Source: an uncultured beta proteobacterium (GTDB lineage: Bacteria > Pseudomonadota > Gammaproteobacteria > Burkholderiales > Burkholderiaceae_C). Taken from it: a stretch of DNA of 64,000 nt. The notes under the pieces were generated by a model. It saw only the letters and a program-made list of their open reading frames with translations, did not search any database and had not been told where the DNA came from. Within the stretch, counting starts at the first letter, position 1; every line of letters starts with the position of its first letter. The stretch is from NCBI GenBank assembly GCA_903960915.1, contig CAJCCO010000032.1:1-64000 (forward strand), given 5' to 3'. Below, in pieces: positions 37,889 through 45,861 of the stretch. Both the position numbers and the translations under genes were made by a program.

Positions 37889-39445
37889 ATGAACCAACCC
37901 TCACGCACCCCAGGCAGCAACCACAACCTTTACAGCGCGCTGCGCGCCGCCTTCCCTCAGGCGCTGGACAGCGTTGCGGTTGAAACCGACAACGGCTTGT
38001 TCTACACCTGGCGCGACCTGGACCGCGCCAGCGCCATGGTGGCCAATTTGCTGGCCTCACTGGAACTGCCCACCGGCTCGCGCATTGCGGTGCAGGTAGA
38101 AAAATCGGTGGAAGCCCTGGTGCTTTACCTGGCTACCCTGCGCGCCGGTTTTGTGTTTTTGCCACTCAACACGGCCTACCAAAGTGCAGAAATCGAGTAC
38201 TTCATAGGCAACGCCGAGCCCGCCGTGGTGGTGTGCACCGGCAAAAATTTTGGCTGGGTTAGCAAGATCGCCTTCAAGGCCGGCACGCCCTATGTGTTCA
38301 CGCTCAACGACGACCGCACCGGCTCCCTGCTGGAGCGTGCCGCGCATTGTTCTGACGTGCATGCTGTGGTACCAAAAGTCGCCGATGACCTGGCGGCCAT
38401 TTTGTACACCAGCGGTACCACCGGCCGCTCCAAGGGGGCCATGCTGACCCACGGCAATTTGCTCAGCAACGCAAAGGTTCTCAAAAGCTACTGGGGTTGG
38501 CGCAGTGCCGCACAGGGCGGCGACGTGCTGATTCATGCCTTGCCCATCTTTCATGTGCACGGCCTGTTTGTGGCCATACATGGCGCGCTGCTCAACGGCA
38601 GCAAGATGATCTGGTTGTCCAAATTCGACCCCAAGCTGGTGCTGCAAAAAATGCCGCAAGCCACCGTTTTTATGGGCGTGCCCACGCTGTATGTGCGTCT
38701 GCTGGCCGAGCCGGGTTTGAACGCCGACGTCACCCGCAATATGCGTCTCTTCATTGCAGGCTCAGCCCCCTTGCTGATTGAAACGTTTACCGAATGGCAG
38801 ACCCGTACCGGCCACACCATTTTGGAGCGCTATGGCATGAGTGAGACCACCATGCTCACCTCCAACCCGTATGACACCGCGCAAGGCGAACGGCGTGGCG
38901 GCACCGTGGGTTTCCCCTTGCCTGGCGTCAGTTTGCGGGTGATGGACGAGGCCGGCACGCCGGTCGTGCCCGGTGAGATTGGCGGCATTGAAGTCAAAGG
39001 CCCGAATGTGTTCAAGGGCTACTGGCGTATGCCTGAAAAAACGGCCGAAGAATTCACGGCTGACGGTTATTTCAAGACCGGCGATGTAGGCCGCATTGAC
39101 GCGCGCGGTTACGTGACGATTGTGGGCCGCAGCAAAGACCTCATCATCAGCGGCGGCTACAACGTGTACCCGGCCGAGATTGAAGGCTATATCAATGAAC
39201 TTGCGGGTGTGATGGAAAGCGCTGTGGTGGGTATCCCACATGCCGACTTTGGCGAGGTGGGGGTGGCTGTGGTGATTGCCAAACCCGGCGCCACCGTGGT
39301 GCCCACGCAGATTTTGGCCAGCCTCAAAGCCAAATTGGCCAACTTCAAAATACCCAAGCAGTGCTTTGTGGTGACCGAGTTGCCGCGTAACACCATGGGC
39401 AAGGTGCAAAAAAACCTGTTGCGCGCCCAGTACGGCGGCTCCTGA
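37889..39445 (+). CDS. matB: Malonyl-CoA synthetase
   Basis: ATP-dependent acyl-CoA ligase, 518 residues, of the ANL superfamily. Adenylation motifs: AILYTSGTTGRSKGAMLTH, ALPIFHVHGLFVA, ERYGMSETTM, YFKTGDVGRIDARGYVTIVGR and the C-terminal PRNTMGKVQKN with the catalytic Lys. The region SGGYNVYPAEIEGYI and the N-terminal NHNLYSALRAAFP are typical of MatB, which makes malonyl-CoA from malonate. Preceded by a crotonase and a Bug receptor in the same orientation. A related methylmalonate or dicarboxylate substrate cannot be excluded. Confidence 0.85.
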   Translation: MNQPSRTPGSNHNLYSALRAAFPQALDSVAVETDNGLFYTWRDLDRASAMVANLLASLELPTGSRIAVQVEKSVEALVLYLATLRAGFVFLPLNTAYQSAEIEYFIGNAEPAVVVCTGKNFGWVSKIAFKAGTPYVFTLNDDRTGSLLERAAHCSDVHAVVPKVADDLAAILYTSGTTGRSKGAMLTHGNLLSNAKVLKSYWGWRSAAQGGDVLIHALPIFHVHGLFVAIHGALLNGSKMIWLSKFDPKLVLQKMPQATVFMGVPTLYVRLLAEPGLNADVTRNMRLFIAGSAPLLIETFTEWQTRTGHTILERYGMSETTMLTSNPYDTAQGERRGGTVGFPLPGVSLRVMDEAGTPVVPGEIGGIEVKGPNVFKGYWRMPEKTAEEFTADGYFKTGDVGRIDARGYVTIVGRSKDLIISGGYNVYPAEIEGYINELAGVMESAVVGIPHADFGEVGVAVVIAKPGATVVPTQILASLKAKLANFKIPKQCFVVTELPRNTMGKVQKNLLRAQYGGS

Positions 39446-39472
39446 GCACCCTCTGGCTGGCTCAGGACCGCC
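39434..39472. terminator. Long hairpin between convergent matB and usp
   Basis: GGCGG-x2-CCTGAGC (39434-39447) pairs with GCTCAGG-x-CCGCC (39460-39472) around a 12-nt loop. It begins inside the matB stop region and ends just before the usp stop, so it could end both transcripts. No long T-tract follows, hence only moderate confidence. Confidence 0.45.
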
Positions 39473-39479
39473 GTTGCAT

Positions 39480-39923
39480 TTAGCGCAGCACCAATACCGG
39501 CACGTGCGAGTGGGTCAGGACCAACTGGGTTTCGCTGCCCAGCAGCAGGCGTTTGATGCCGCGGCGGCCGTGAGAGGCCATCACGATCAAATCGCACTTG
39601 TTCTTTTTGGCGCAGGCAATGATGGCATCAGACACCAGGTCTGATTTGACGGTGACGCCCTTGGCTTTGACCCCTTTGGCCTCTGCCACTTTTTGTACCG
39701 CGTCCACAATGGCTTGGGCGCTGTCCGCCCACTGCTTCTCCACCCGGCTCATTTCGGCCGCCTGCAAGGCGATGCCGCCTTCAAAATAACTTTGCGGGTA
39801 GCGGGGAACTACTTTCAACACCACCAGGGACGCCCCCGCCAGAGCGGCCAGCTCAATCGCGCTGGTCACGGCTTTTTTGGACAGCGTGGATCCGTCGGTG
39901 GCGACAAGAATTTTTTGATACAT
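39480..39923 (-). CDS. Universal stress protein UspA family
   Basis: A 147-residue single-domain USP. ATP-binding features are present: ILVATDGSTLSKKA at the N-terminus and MASHGRRGIKRLLLGSETQLVLTHSHVPVLV at the end, with the G-x2-G-...-G-S pattern of ATP-binding members. A near-perfect FNR box lies 55-68 bases upstream of its start, at a distance fitting class II activation. Usp proteins under Anr control are known from Pseudomonas during oxygen limitation. It is divergent from ccoI. Confidence 0.92.
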   Translation of the reverse strand: MYQKILVATDGSTLSKKAVTSAIELAALAGASLVVLKVVPRYPQSYFEGGIALQAAEMSRVEKQWADSAQAIVDAVQKVAEAKGVKAKGVTVKSDLVSDAIIACAKKNKCDLIVMASHGRRGIKRLLLGSETQLVLTHSHVPVLVLR

Positions 39924-39977
39924 CGAATGCTCCGTTTGGTTGAAGCCTAGAGGCTACGCCCTTGGAATAATGGAGAC

Positions 39978-39991
39978 TTGATATTCGTCAA
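39978..39991. promoter_or_regulatory. FNR/Anr box between usp and ccoI
   Basis: TTGATATTCGTCAA fits the FNR consensus TTGAT-N4-ATCAA with one mismatch (G for A). If its centre is at -41.5, the usp transcript would start near 39943, 20 bases before the usp ATG. For ccoI the box is only 36 bases from the start codon, so usp is the better direct target. Confidence 0.75.
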
Positions 39992-40027
39992 GCAATCTGG
40001 CCTCTCCACCGGTTAACCTACGCGCCC

Positions 40028-42361
40028 ATGTCTATTGCAAGCACCAGCCTCCCGGTTGCCCCCGATCAAACCAAGGACGAGGTCTTGCAACTTCTGGACG
40101 ACCCACAGGAGTGGTCGGCCTTTAGCCGCCCAGATGGCAATCAAGCCAACTGCTGGGAATCCCGGCTTTTGATAGAAGGCATGCACTGCGCGGCCTGCGC
40201 CATCACGGTAGAAGAAGCGTTGCAACGCGTGCCGGGCGTGCTCAAAGCCGAGGTGAGCGCGGGCAGCCACCGCGCCCGTGTGGTCTGGCAGGCCGATGCG
40301 GTGCGGCCCTCCGACTGGATGCAGGCGGTGCTGGCCAGCGGCTACCGCGCCGTGCCTGCCAACGATGCCTTTGCCCGTGATCGACGCCAGCTTGAAAGCC
40401 GCAAAGCGTTGTGGCGCATGTTGGTAGCGGGCCTGTGCATGATGCAAGTCATGATGTACGCCTGGCCGGCTTACATAGCGCAGCCCGGCGACCTCACCCC
40501 GGAGATGGAGCAGTTGCTGCGCTGGGCGTCTTGGGTGCTGACCCTGCCGGTCATCCTGTTTTCCTGTGGCCCCTTTTTCTCCAGTGCTTGGCAAGACCTG
40601 CTGCACCGGCGTGTCAGCATGGACCTGCCAGTGGCCTTGGGCATGGCCATTACTTTCGTGGTGAGCACAGCGGGAACCTTTGAGCCCAACAGTGTCTGGG
40701 GCCGCGAGGTGTACTTCGATTCGCTCACCATGTTTGTATTCTTTCTGCTGGCTGGCCGTTGGCTGGAGCTGCGCCTGCGCAGCCGCACGGCCGGCGCCCT
40801 AGAAGCCTTGATGAACCGGCTACCTGACAGTGTGGCGCGGCGCAAGGTTGATGGTTCCTGGGAGCGTGTGGCAGTGCGCCGCTTGTTGCCGGGCGATGTG
40901 CTGCGCCTGGTGCCGGGTGAGTGCTTTCCGGCCGATGGCACGCTGATGAAGGGCAGCACGCTGGTGGATGAAGCCTTGCTCACCGGTGAATCGAACCCCT
41001 TGCTGCGGGGCCAGGGCGACACCGTGATTGCCGGCAGCTACAACCTCAGTGCGGTGGTGGAGCTGCGGGTAGACCAGGTGGGCGAGAACACCCGCTTTGC
41101 CAGCATCGTGGCCTTGATGGAAAGTGCCTCCGGTAGCAAGCCGCAGCTGGCGCGTCTGGCCGACCGCATTGCCAAGCCTTTTTTGCTGGCTGTGCTGCTG
41201 GCGGCAGGTCTGTCGGCGGCTTTCTGGTGGAGCCGTGACCCAGCCCAGGCGCTGATGGTGGCCGTTGCCGTGCTGGTGGTTACTTGCCCGTGCGCTTTGT
41301 CGCTGGCCACGCCTGCGGCCATGCTGGCTGCTGCCGGCGCGCTTGCCCGCAACGGCGTGCTGGTGCGCCAGCTCAATGCCTTGGAGGCGCTGGCGGCGGT
41401 CGACACGGTTATTTTTGACAAAACCGGCACCCTCACGCGTGATGCCCTGGTGCTGGTCAGCACCCGCGTACGCGAAGGTGTCACGCCAGAACAGGCGCTG
41501 GCCATGGCGGCAGCGCTGGCTCGGCAGTCGCTGCATCCGGTGTCCAAAGCGTTGGCCTTGGCAGCCAGCCAAGCGCCGATGGCCCAAGCGTGGCTGGCTG
41601 ACCAGGTTACTGAAATACCCGGCCAGGGCCTGTCAGGCCAAGTTTTCCCGCAGGCGCCATCGCATGCCGTGGGGCAGGGCGGGGCCGCCCCTCTGCCTGA
41701 AACGCTGCGCCTGGGCTCTGCGTCGTTTTGCGCTTTGGCACCCCAGGTGGCCGACAGGGTTCAAGCCCACATGTGTGATGCGCAGGGCTGGCTCGCCACC
41801 TTTGACTTGCAGGAAGACCTGCGCCCCGATGCGCTGGCCACCCTGAACGCTTTGCAGCAGGCGGGGGTCGTCCTGCACATCGTCTCGGGCGATCAGCCGC
41901 AAGCTGTGGCTCGGGTGGCGCAAGGCCTGGGTTTGCGCAACTACCAGGCTGCCTGCTCGCCGCAGGACAAGTTGGACGCCTTGCAGCGCCTGCAGCAAGC
42001 CGGACACCAGGTGGCCGTGGTGGGCGATGGCTTGAACGACGGCCCTTTGCTGGCCGGCGCACAAGTCTCTTTTGCGCTGGGCCAAGCGGTGCCCCTGGCG
42101 CAGTCGAAAGCCGATTTTGTGGTGCTGGGCGACCAGCTCATGGGGGTGGCCAGCAGCTTGTTGCTGGCCAGACGCACTTTGCGCGTGGTGCGGCAAAACT
42201 TGGCCTGGGCCGCAGCCTACAACGCGGTGTGCGTGCCTTTGGCGGTGGTGGGCTGGCTGCCGGCTTGGCTGGCCGGGCTGGGCATGGCCAGCAGCTCTTT
42301 GCTGGTGGTGCTCAATGCGCTGCGCCTGTCAAGAAGCCGAAAGCTGGTTTCACCACAATAA
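40028..42361 (+). CDS. ccoI: Copper-transporting P1B-type ATPase for cbb3 oxidase assembly
   Basis: Membrane copper exporter (CcoI/FixI), 777 residues, supplying copper for cbb3 oxidase maturation. The N-terminal metal-binding domain has GMHCAACAITVEEAL (CxxC). Further on: phosphatase loop TGESNP, copper-path CPC (C420-P-C422), phosphorylation site DKTGTLT (Asp464), and GDGLNDGPLL. The N-terminal region before the GMHCAAC motif lacks the first cysteine-rich CcoI segment seen in some species. ccoS follows after 18 bases. Confidence 0.95.
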   Translation: MSIASTSLPVAPDQTKDEVLQLLDDPQEWSAFSRPDGNQANCWESRLLIEGMHCAACAITVEEALQRVPGVLKAEVSAGSHRARVVWQADAVRPSDWMQAVLASGYRAVPANDAFARDRRQLESRKALWRMLVAGLCMMQVMMYAWPAYIAQPGDLTPEMEQLLRWASWVLTLPVILFSCGPFFSSAWQDLLHRRVSMDLPVALGMAITFVVSTAGTFEPNSVWGREVYFDSLTMFVFFLLAGRWLELRLRSRTAGALEALMNRLPDSVARRKVDGSWERVAVRRLLPGDVLRLVPGECFPADGTLMKGSTLVDEALLTGESNPLLRGQGDTVIAGSYNLSAVVELRVDQVGENTRFASIVALMESASGSKPQLARLADRIAKPFLLAVLLAAGLSAAFWWSRDPAQALMVAVAVLVVTCPCALSLATPAAMLAAAGALARNGVLVRQLNALEALAAVDTVIFDKTGTLTRDALVLVSTRVREGVTPEQALAMAAALARQSLHPVSKALALAASQAPMAQAWLADQVTEIPGQGLSGQVFPQAPSHAVGQGGAAPLPETLRLGSASFCALAPQVADRVQAHMCDAQGWLATFDLQEDLRPDALATLNALQQAGVVLHIVSGDQPQAVARVAQGLGLRNYQAACSPQDKLDALQRLQQAGHQVAVVGDGLNDGPLLAGAQVSFALGQAVPLAQSKADFVVLGDQLMGVASSLLLARRTLRVVRQNLAWAAAYNAVCVPLAVVGWLPAWLAGLGMASSSLLVVLNALRLSRSRKLVSPQ

Positions 42362-42379
42362 CCCCCCTGGAGGCCCTTT

Positions 42380-42517
42380 TTGGACATTCTGTATTTGTTG
42401 ATTCCTCTGTCTGTCATTCTGGTGTTTTTCATCATCGGCGGGCTTTGGTGGGCGATTTACCGCGGCCAGTTTGATGATGTGGAGAGTGAAGGCGAAAGAA
42501 TTCTTAAGGAGCCTTAA
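42380..42517 (+). CDS. ccoS: Cbb3-type oxidase assembly protein CcoS
   Basis: A 45-residue single-helix membrane protein starting at TTG 42380: MDILYLLIPLSVILVFF, then IIGGLWWAIYRGQFDDVE with the family's G-x-FWA/WWA and GQFDDxE signature. It is required for cofactor insertion in cbb3 oxidase. The position right after ccoI fits, and GGAGG at 42369-42373 is a ribosome binding site seven bases upstream. Confidence 0.9.
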   Translation: MDILYLLIPLSVILVFFIIGGLWWAIYRGQFDDVESEGERILKEP

Positions 42518-42533
42518 GAATTGTTAAGCACGG

Positions 42534-42547
42534 TTGACCTGTGTCAA
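42534..42547 (+). promoter_or_regulatory. FNR/Anr box upstream of ccoN
   Basis: TTGACCTGTGTCAA is a perfect palindromic FNR-type site (TTGAC-N4-GTCAA) with centre 42540.5. Class II activation would start transcription near 42582, 22 bases before the ccoN ATG, a sensible leader. It indicates low-oxygen induction of ccoNOQP. Confidence 0.85.
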
Positions 42548-42604
42548 ACCGTCTCAGGGTTTTCCACAAGACACTTCTTCCAAACATATTGAGAAGAGGT
42601 GAAC

Positions 42605-44041
42605 ATGGTATTTCCCAATACAACAGCGACGACCTACAACGACAACGTCGTTAGGCAGTTTGCCATCATGACCGTGGTCTGGGGCGTGGTGGGCATGCTG
42701 GTCGGCGTGATCATTGCCGCCCAATTGGCCTGGCCTGAGCTGAACCTGGGCATTCCCTGGCTAAGTTACGGGCGCTTGCGGCCTTTGCACACCAACGCGG
42801 TCATTTTTGCGTTTGGTGGTTGCGGACTGTTCGCCTCGGCCTATTACGTGGTGCAGCGCACCTGCCATGTGCGCCTGTTTGGCGACAAACTGGCCTCCTT
42901 TACCTTTTGGGGCTGGCAACTGGTTATTTTGGCTGCGGCCATTTCTTTGCCAATGGGCTACACCCAAGGCAAGGAATACGCTGAGCTGGAGTGGCCCATA
43001 GACATTTTGATCACGCTGGTCTGGGTGTCATTTGCCATTGTCTTCTTTGGCACCATTGGCACCCGCAAGGTGCGCCACATTTACGTAGCCAACTGGTTCT
43101 TCGGAGCGTTCATCATTGCCGTGGCGCTGTTGCACCTGGTTAACAGTGCTGCCATTCCCGCCGGTTACATGAAGTCTTACTCGGCTTACGCCGGCGTGCA
43201 AGACGCTATGGTGCAGTGGTGGTACGGCCACAATGCCGTGGGCTTCTTCTTGACGGCGGGCTTTTTGGGCATGATGTATTACTTCATTCCCAAGCAGGCT
43301 GAGCGGCCGGTGTACAGCTACCGTTTGTCCATTGTTCACTTTTGGGCGCTGATCTTCACTTACATGTGGGCCGGCCCGCACCACCTGCACTACACCGCCT
43401 TGCCAGACTGGACCCAGTCCGTGGGCATGGTGTTCTCTCTGATTCTTCTGGCCCCTAGCTGGGGCGGCATGATCAACGGCATCATGACCTTGTCGGGCGC
43501 CTGGCACAAGCTGCGCGATGACCCCATCCTGCGTTTCCTGATCGTGTCCTTGTCTTTCTACGGCATGTCCACGTTTGAAGGCCCCATGATGTCTATCAAG
43601 ACCGTCAATGCCTTGTCACATTACACCGACTGGACCGTGGGCCACGTGCATTCCGGCGCATTGGGTTGGGTGGGCCTGGTCACCATGGGTTCCATGTACT
43701 ACCTGATTCCGCGCCTGTTTGGCCAGAAGCAGATGTTCAGCGTCAAGGCCATTGAGGTGCACTTCTGGACTGCCACCATTGGCATCGTGATTTACATCGC
43801 TGCCATGTGGATTGCCGGTGTCATGCAGGGCCTGATGTGGCGCTCCATCAACCCCGATGGAACCCTCACCTACACCTTTGTCGAGTCGGTCAAAGCCACC
43901 TACCCGTTCTATGTCCTGCGTTTGTTGGGCGGTCTGTTGTACTTGGGCGGCATGCTGGTCATGCTCTGGAACGTGGTTAAAACGGCCACCCAGGGACGCT
44001 CGGTTCAAGTGACTATTCCTGCAGCCGCTGTCCACGCCTGA
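42605..44041 (+). CDS. ccoN: Cytochrome c oxidase, cbb3-type, subunit I
   Basis: Catalytic heme-copper subunit of the high-affinity cbb3 oxidase, 478 residues with about 12 membrane helices. Conserved histidine-bearing helices include [15 protein letters not shown] (low-spin heme), [14 protein letters not shown] (CuB), [16 protein letters not shown] (CuB pair) and [13 protein letters not shown] (hemes). The Tyr-His crosslink region YGHN is the cbb3 form. ATG 42605 is five bases after GAGG; GTG 42599 is an alternative. First of ccoNOQP, directly behind an FNR box. Confidence 0.97.
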   Translation: MVFPNTTATTYNDNVVRQFAIMTVVWGVVGMLVGVIIAAQLAWPELNLGIPWLSYGRLRPLHTNAVIFAFGGCGLFASAYYVVQRTCHVRLFGDKLASFTFWGWQLVILAAAISLPMGYTQGKEYAELEWPIDILITLVWVSFAIVFFGTIGTRKVRHIYVANWFFGAFIIAVALLHLVNSAAIPAGYMKSYSAYAGVQDAMVQWWYGHNAVGFFLTAGFLGMMYYFIPKQAERPVYSYRLSIVHFWALIFTYMWAGPHHLHYTALPDWTQSVGMVFSLILLAPSWGGMINGIMTLSGAWHKLRDDPILRFLIVSLSFYGMSTFEGPMMSIKTVNALSHYTDWTVGHVHSGALGWVGLVTMGSMYYLIPRLFGQKQMFSVKAIEVHFWTATIGIVIYIAAMWIAGVMQGLMWRSINPDGTLTYTFVESVKATYPFYVLRLLGGLLYLGGMLVMLWNVVKTATQGRSVQVTIPAAAVHA

Positions 44042-44055
44042 GAAAGAAAAATACC

Positions 44056-44682
44056 ATGGCAAACCCAAAATCTAGCGGCGGCCTGTCGCACGAAAAAATT
44101 GAAACCAACAATTTTTTGATGATTGTCCTGATCTTGCTGGTCCTGCTGGTGGGCGGACTGGTTGAAATTGTTCCCCTGTTCTTCCAGAAGTCCACCACCG
44201 AACCGGTCAAAGGCCTGCAGCCCTACACCGCGCTGCAATTGGCTGGGCGCGACATTTACACCCGTGAAGGTTGCTACAACTGCCATTCGCAAATGATTCG
44301 TCCGTTCCGTGCCGAAACGCTGCGCTATGGCCACTACTCGGTGGCGGGTGAATTTGTGTATGACCACCCCTTCCAATGGGGCAGCAAACGCACCGGTCCA
44401 GACCTGCACCGCGTGGGCGGCAAATACAGCGACCAATGGCACCGCGACCACCTGAACAACCCGCGTGACCTGGTGCCCGAGTCCAACATGCCGGCCTACC
44501 CGTGGTTACTCAAAGACGCGGTAGATGCCCAAAGCATGCCCGCCCACATGAAGGCCCTGCGCAACGTAGGCGTGCCTTACACAGACGCGCAGATTGCGGC
44601 TTCCACGCAAGAACTCAAAGGCAAGCTGGAGATTGACGCCGTGATTGCTTATCTGCAAGTGCTCGGAACATCGGTCAAATAA
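44056..44682 (+). CDS. ccoO: Cytochrome c oxidase, cbb3-type, subunit II
   Basis: Membrane-anchored monoheme cytochrome c of cbb3 oxidase, 208 residues. One N-terminal helix ([24 protein letters not shown]) leads into a periplasmic domain with heme motif C73-YN-C76-H in [21 protein letters not shown], and the methionine ligand likely in [10 protein letters not shown]. Starts 14 bases after ccoN. Confidence 0.96.
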   Translation: MANPKSSGGLSHEKIETNNFLMIVLILLVLLVGGLVEIVPLFFQKSTTEPVKGLQPYTALQLAGRDIYTREGCYNCHSQMIRPFRAETLRYGHYSVAGEFVYDHPFQWGSKRTGPDLHRVGGKYSDQWHRDHLNNPRDLVPESNMPAYPWLLKDAVDAQSMPAHMKALRNVGVPYTDAQIAASTQELKGKLEIDAVIAYLQVLGTSVK

Positions 44683-44697
44683 TCTCAGGGGTCTGAC

Positions 44698-44841
44698 ATG
44701 GACATCGACATCAACACACTGCGCTCCCTGGCCACCGTGGTCAGCTTCATCACCTTCATCGGCATTGTGGTCTGGGCCTACGCCCGGCGCAACGCCAAGG
44801 ATTTTGAAGAGGCGGCCCAGCTGCCGTTTGAGCAAGATTGA
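44698..44841 (+). CDS. ccoQ: Cytochrome c oxidase, cbb3-type, subunit CcoQ
   Basis: A 47-residue single-helix protein, MDIDINTLRSLATVVSF then ITFIGIVVWAYARRNAKDFEE, which matches the short CcoQ/FixQ family stabilising the oxidase. It lies between ccoO and ccoP with gaps of 15 and 24 bases, its standard place. Confidence 0.9.
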   Translation: MDIDINTLRSLATVVSFITFIGIVVWAYARRNAKDFEEAAQLPFEQD

Positions 44842-44865
44842 CGCACCGCATTCAAAGGAAAAATA

Positions 44866-45783
44866 ATGAGCGACTTCACTAGCAATTTTTGGTCGATGTT
44901 TGTCGCCGGAGTCACAGGCGTCAGCATTTTGGCCTGCCTGCTGCTGCTCTGGTTCAGCGGCAAGGCCCAGGTCATGACCTCGCACGACAACACCACTGGC
45001 CACGTCTGGGACGGCGACCTGCGCGAGATGAACAACCCCTTGCCCCGCTGGTGGGCTTGGTTGTTTGTGCTCACCATCCTCTTCGCCTTTGTGTACCTGG
45101 CGTTGTACCCTGGCCTGGGTAACTACGGCGGCAAATTGGGCTGGACCTCGACGGGCCAGCATCTGGCCGAGCTGGACAAAGGCAACCAGGAGGTCGCGCC
45201 GCTCTACGCCAAATTCACGGCCATGAAACCAGAAGACGTGTCCAAAGACCCGCAGGCCGTGGCCATTGGTGAGCGCTTGTTCATGAACAACTGCGCCCAG
45301 TGCCATGGCTCCGATGCACGTGGCAACAAAGGCATTCCCAACCTCACCGATGCTGATTGGTTGCATGGTGGCGCACCGGCCATCATCCAGGAAACCTTGG
45401 TCAAAGGCCGTATGGGCAACATGCCCCCCATGGCTGCGGCGGTTGGTACCCCAGACGATGTCAAGAACGTGGCGCAATACGTGTTGAGCTTGTCGGGCAG
45501 TCCGCATGACTCTTTGCAAGCGGCCCTGGGTAAGTCCAAGTTTGCGGCTTGCGCGGCCTGCCATGGCATGGACGGCAAAGGCAACCCAGCACTTGGTGCG
45601 CCTAACCTGACCGACGACATCTGGTTGCACGGCTATGGCGAGGCTGCCATTGTGGCCATGGTCAACAACGGCAAAGTCAACCAAATGCCGGCGCAGGCTG
45701 ACAAGCTGACCGAAGCACAAATTCATGTGCTGGCCTCTTATGTTTGGGGTTTGTCCAACAACGGTAAAAAAGCCGCGCCTTAA
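44866..45783 (+). CDS. ccoP: Cytochrome c oxidase, cbb3-type, subunit III
   Basis: Diheme cytochrome c that passes electrons from soluble c-type carriers to CcoO/CcoN. The 305-residue protein has two N-terminal hydrophobic helices (about 8-30 and 62-83) joined by the HVWDGDLREMNNPLPRWW loop typical of CcoP. Heme sites are C143-AQ-C146-H and C229-AA-C232-H, with methionine-bearing segments MGNMPPMAA and KVNQMPAQA. An array of 13-bp repeats follows its stop. Confidence 0.96.
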   Translation: MSDFTSNFWSMFVAGVTGVSILACLLLLWFSGKAQVMTSHDNTTGHVWDGDLREMNNPLPRWWAWLFVLTILFAFVYLALYPGLGNYGGKLGWTSTGQHLAELDKGNQEVAPLYAKFTAMKPEDVSKDPQAVAIGERLFMNNCAQCHGSDARGNKGIPNLTDADWLHGGAPAIIQETLVKGRMGNMPPMAAAVGTPDDVKNVAQYVLSLSGSPHDSLQAALGKSKFAACAACHGMDGKGNPALGAPNLTDDIWLHGYGEAAIVAMVNNGKVNQMPAQADKLTEAQIHVLASYVWGLSNNGKKAAP

Positions 45784-45790
45784 TTGGTAA

Positions 45791-45829
45791 CTGTGATCTG
45801 TATCTGTGATCTGTATTTGTGATCGGTAA
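45791..45829. repeat. 13-bp tandem repeats between ccoP and ccoG
   Basis: CTGTGATCTGTAT occurs twice perfectly (45791-45803, 45804-45816) and a third copy matches 10 of 13 (45817-45829). The array fills about half of the 78-base gap and is bounded on both sides by GGTAAC. Confidence 0.75.
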
Positions 45830-45861
45830 CGTGCCTTTGCCCCTTCAACCGAAGTACAACA

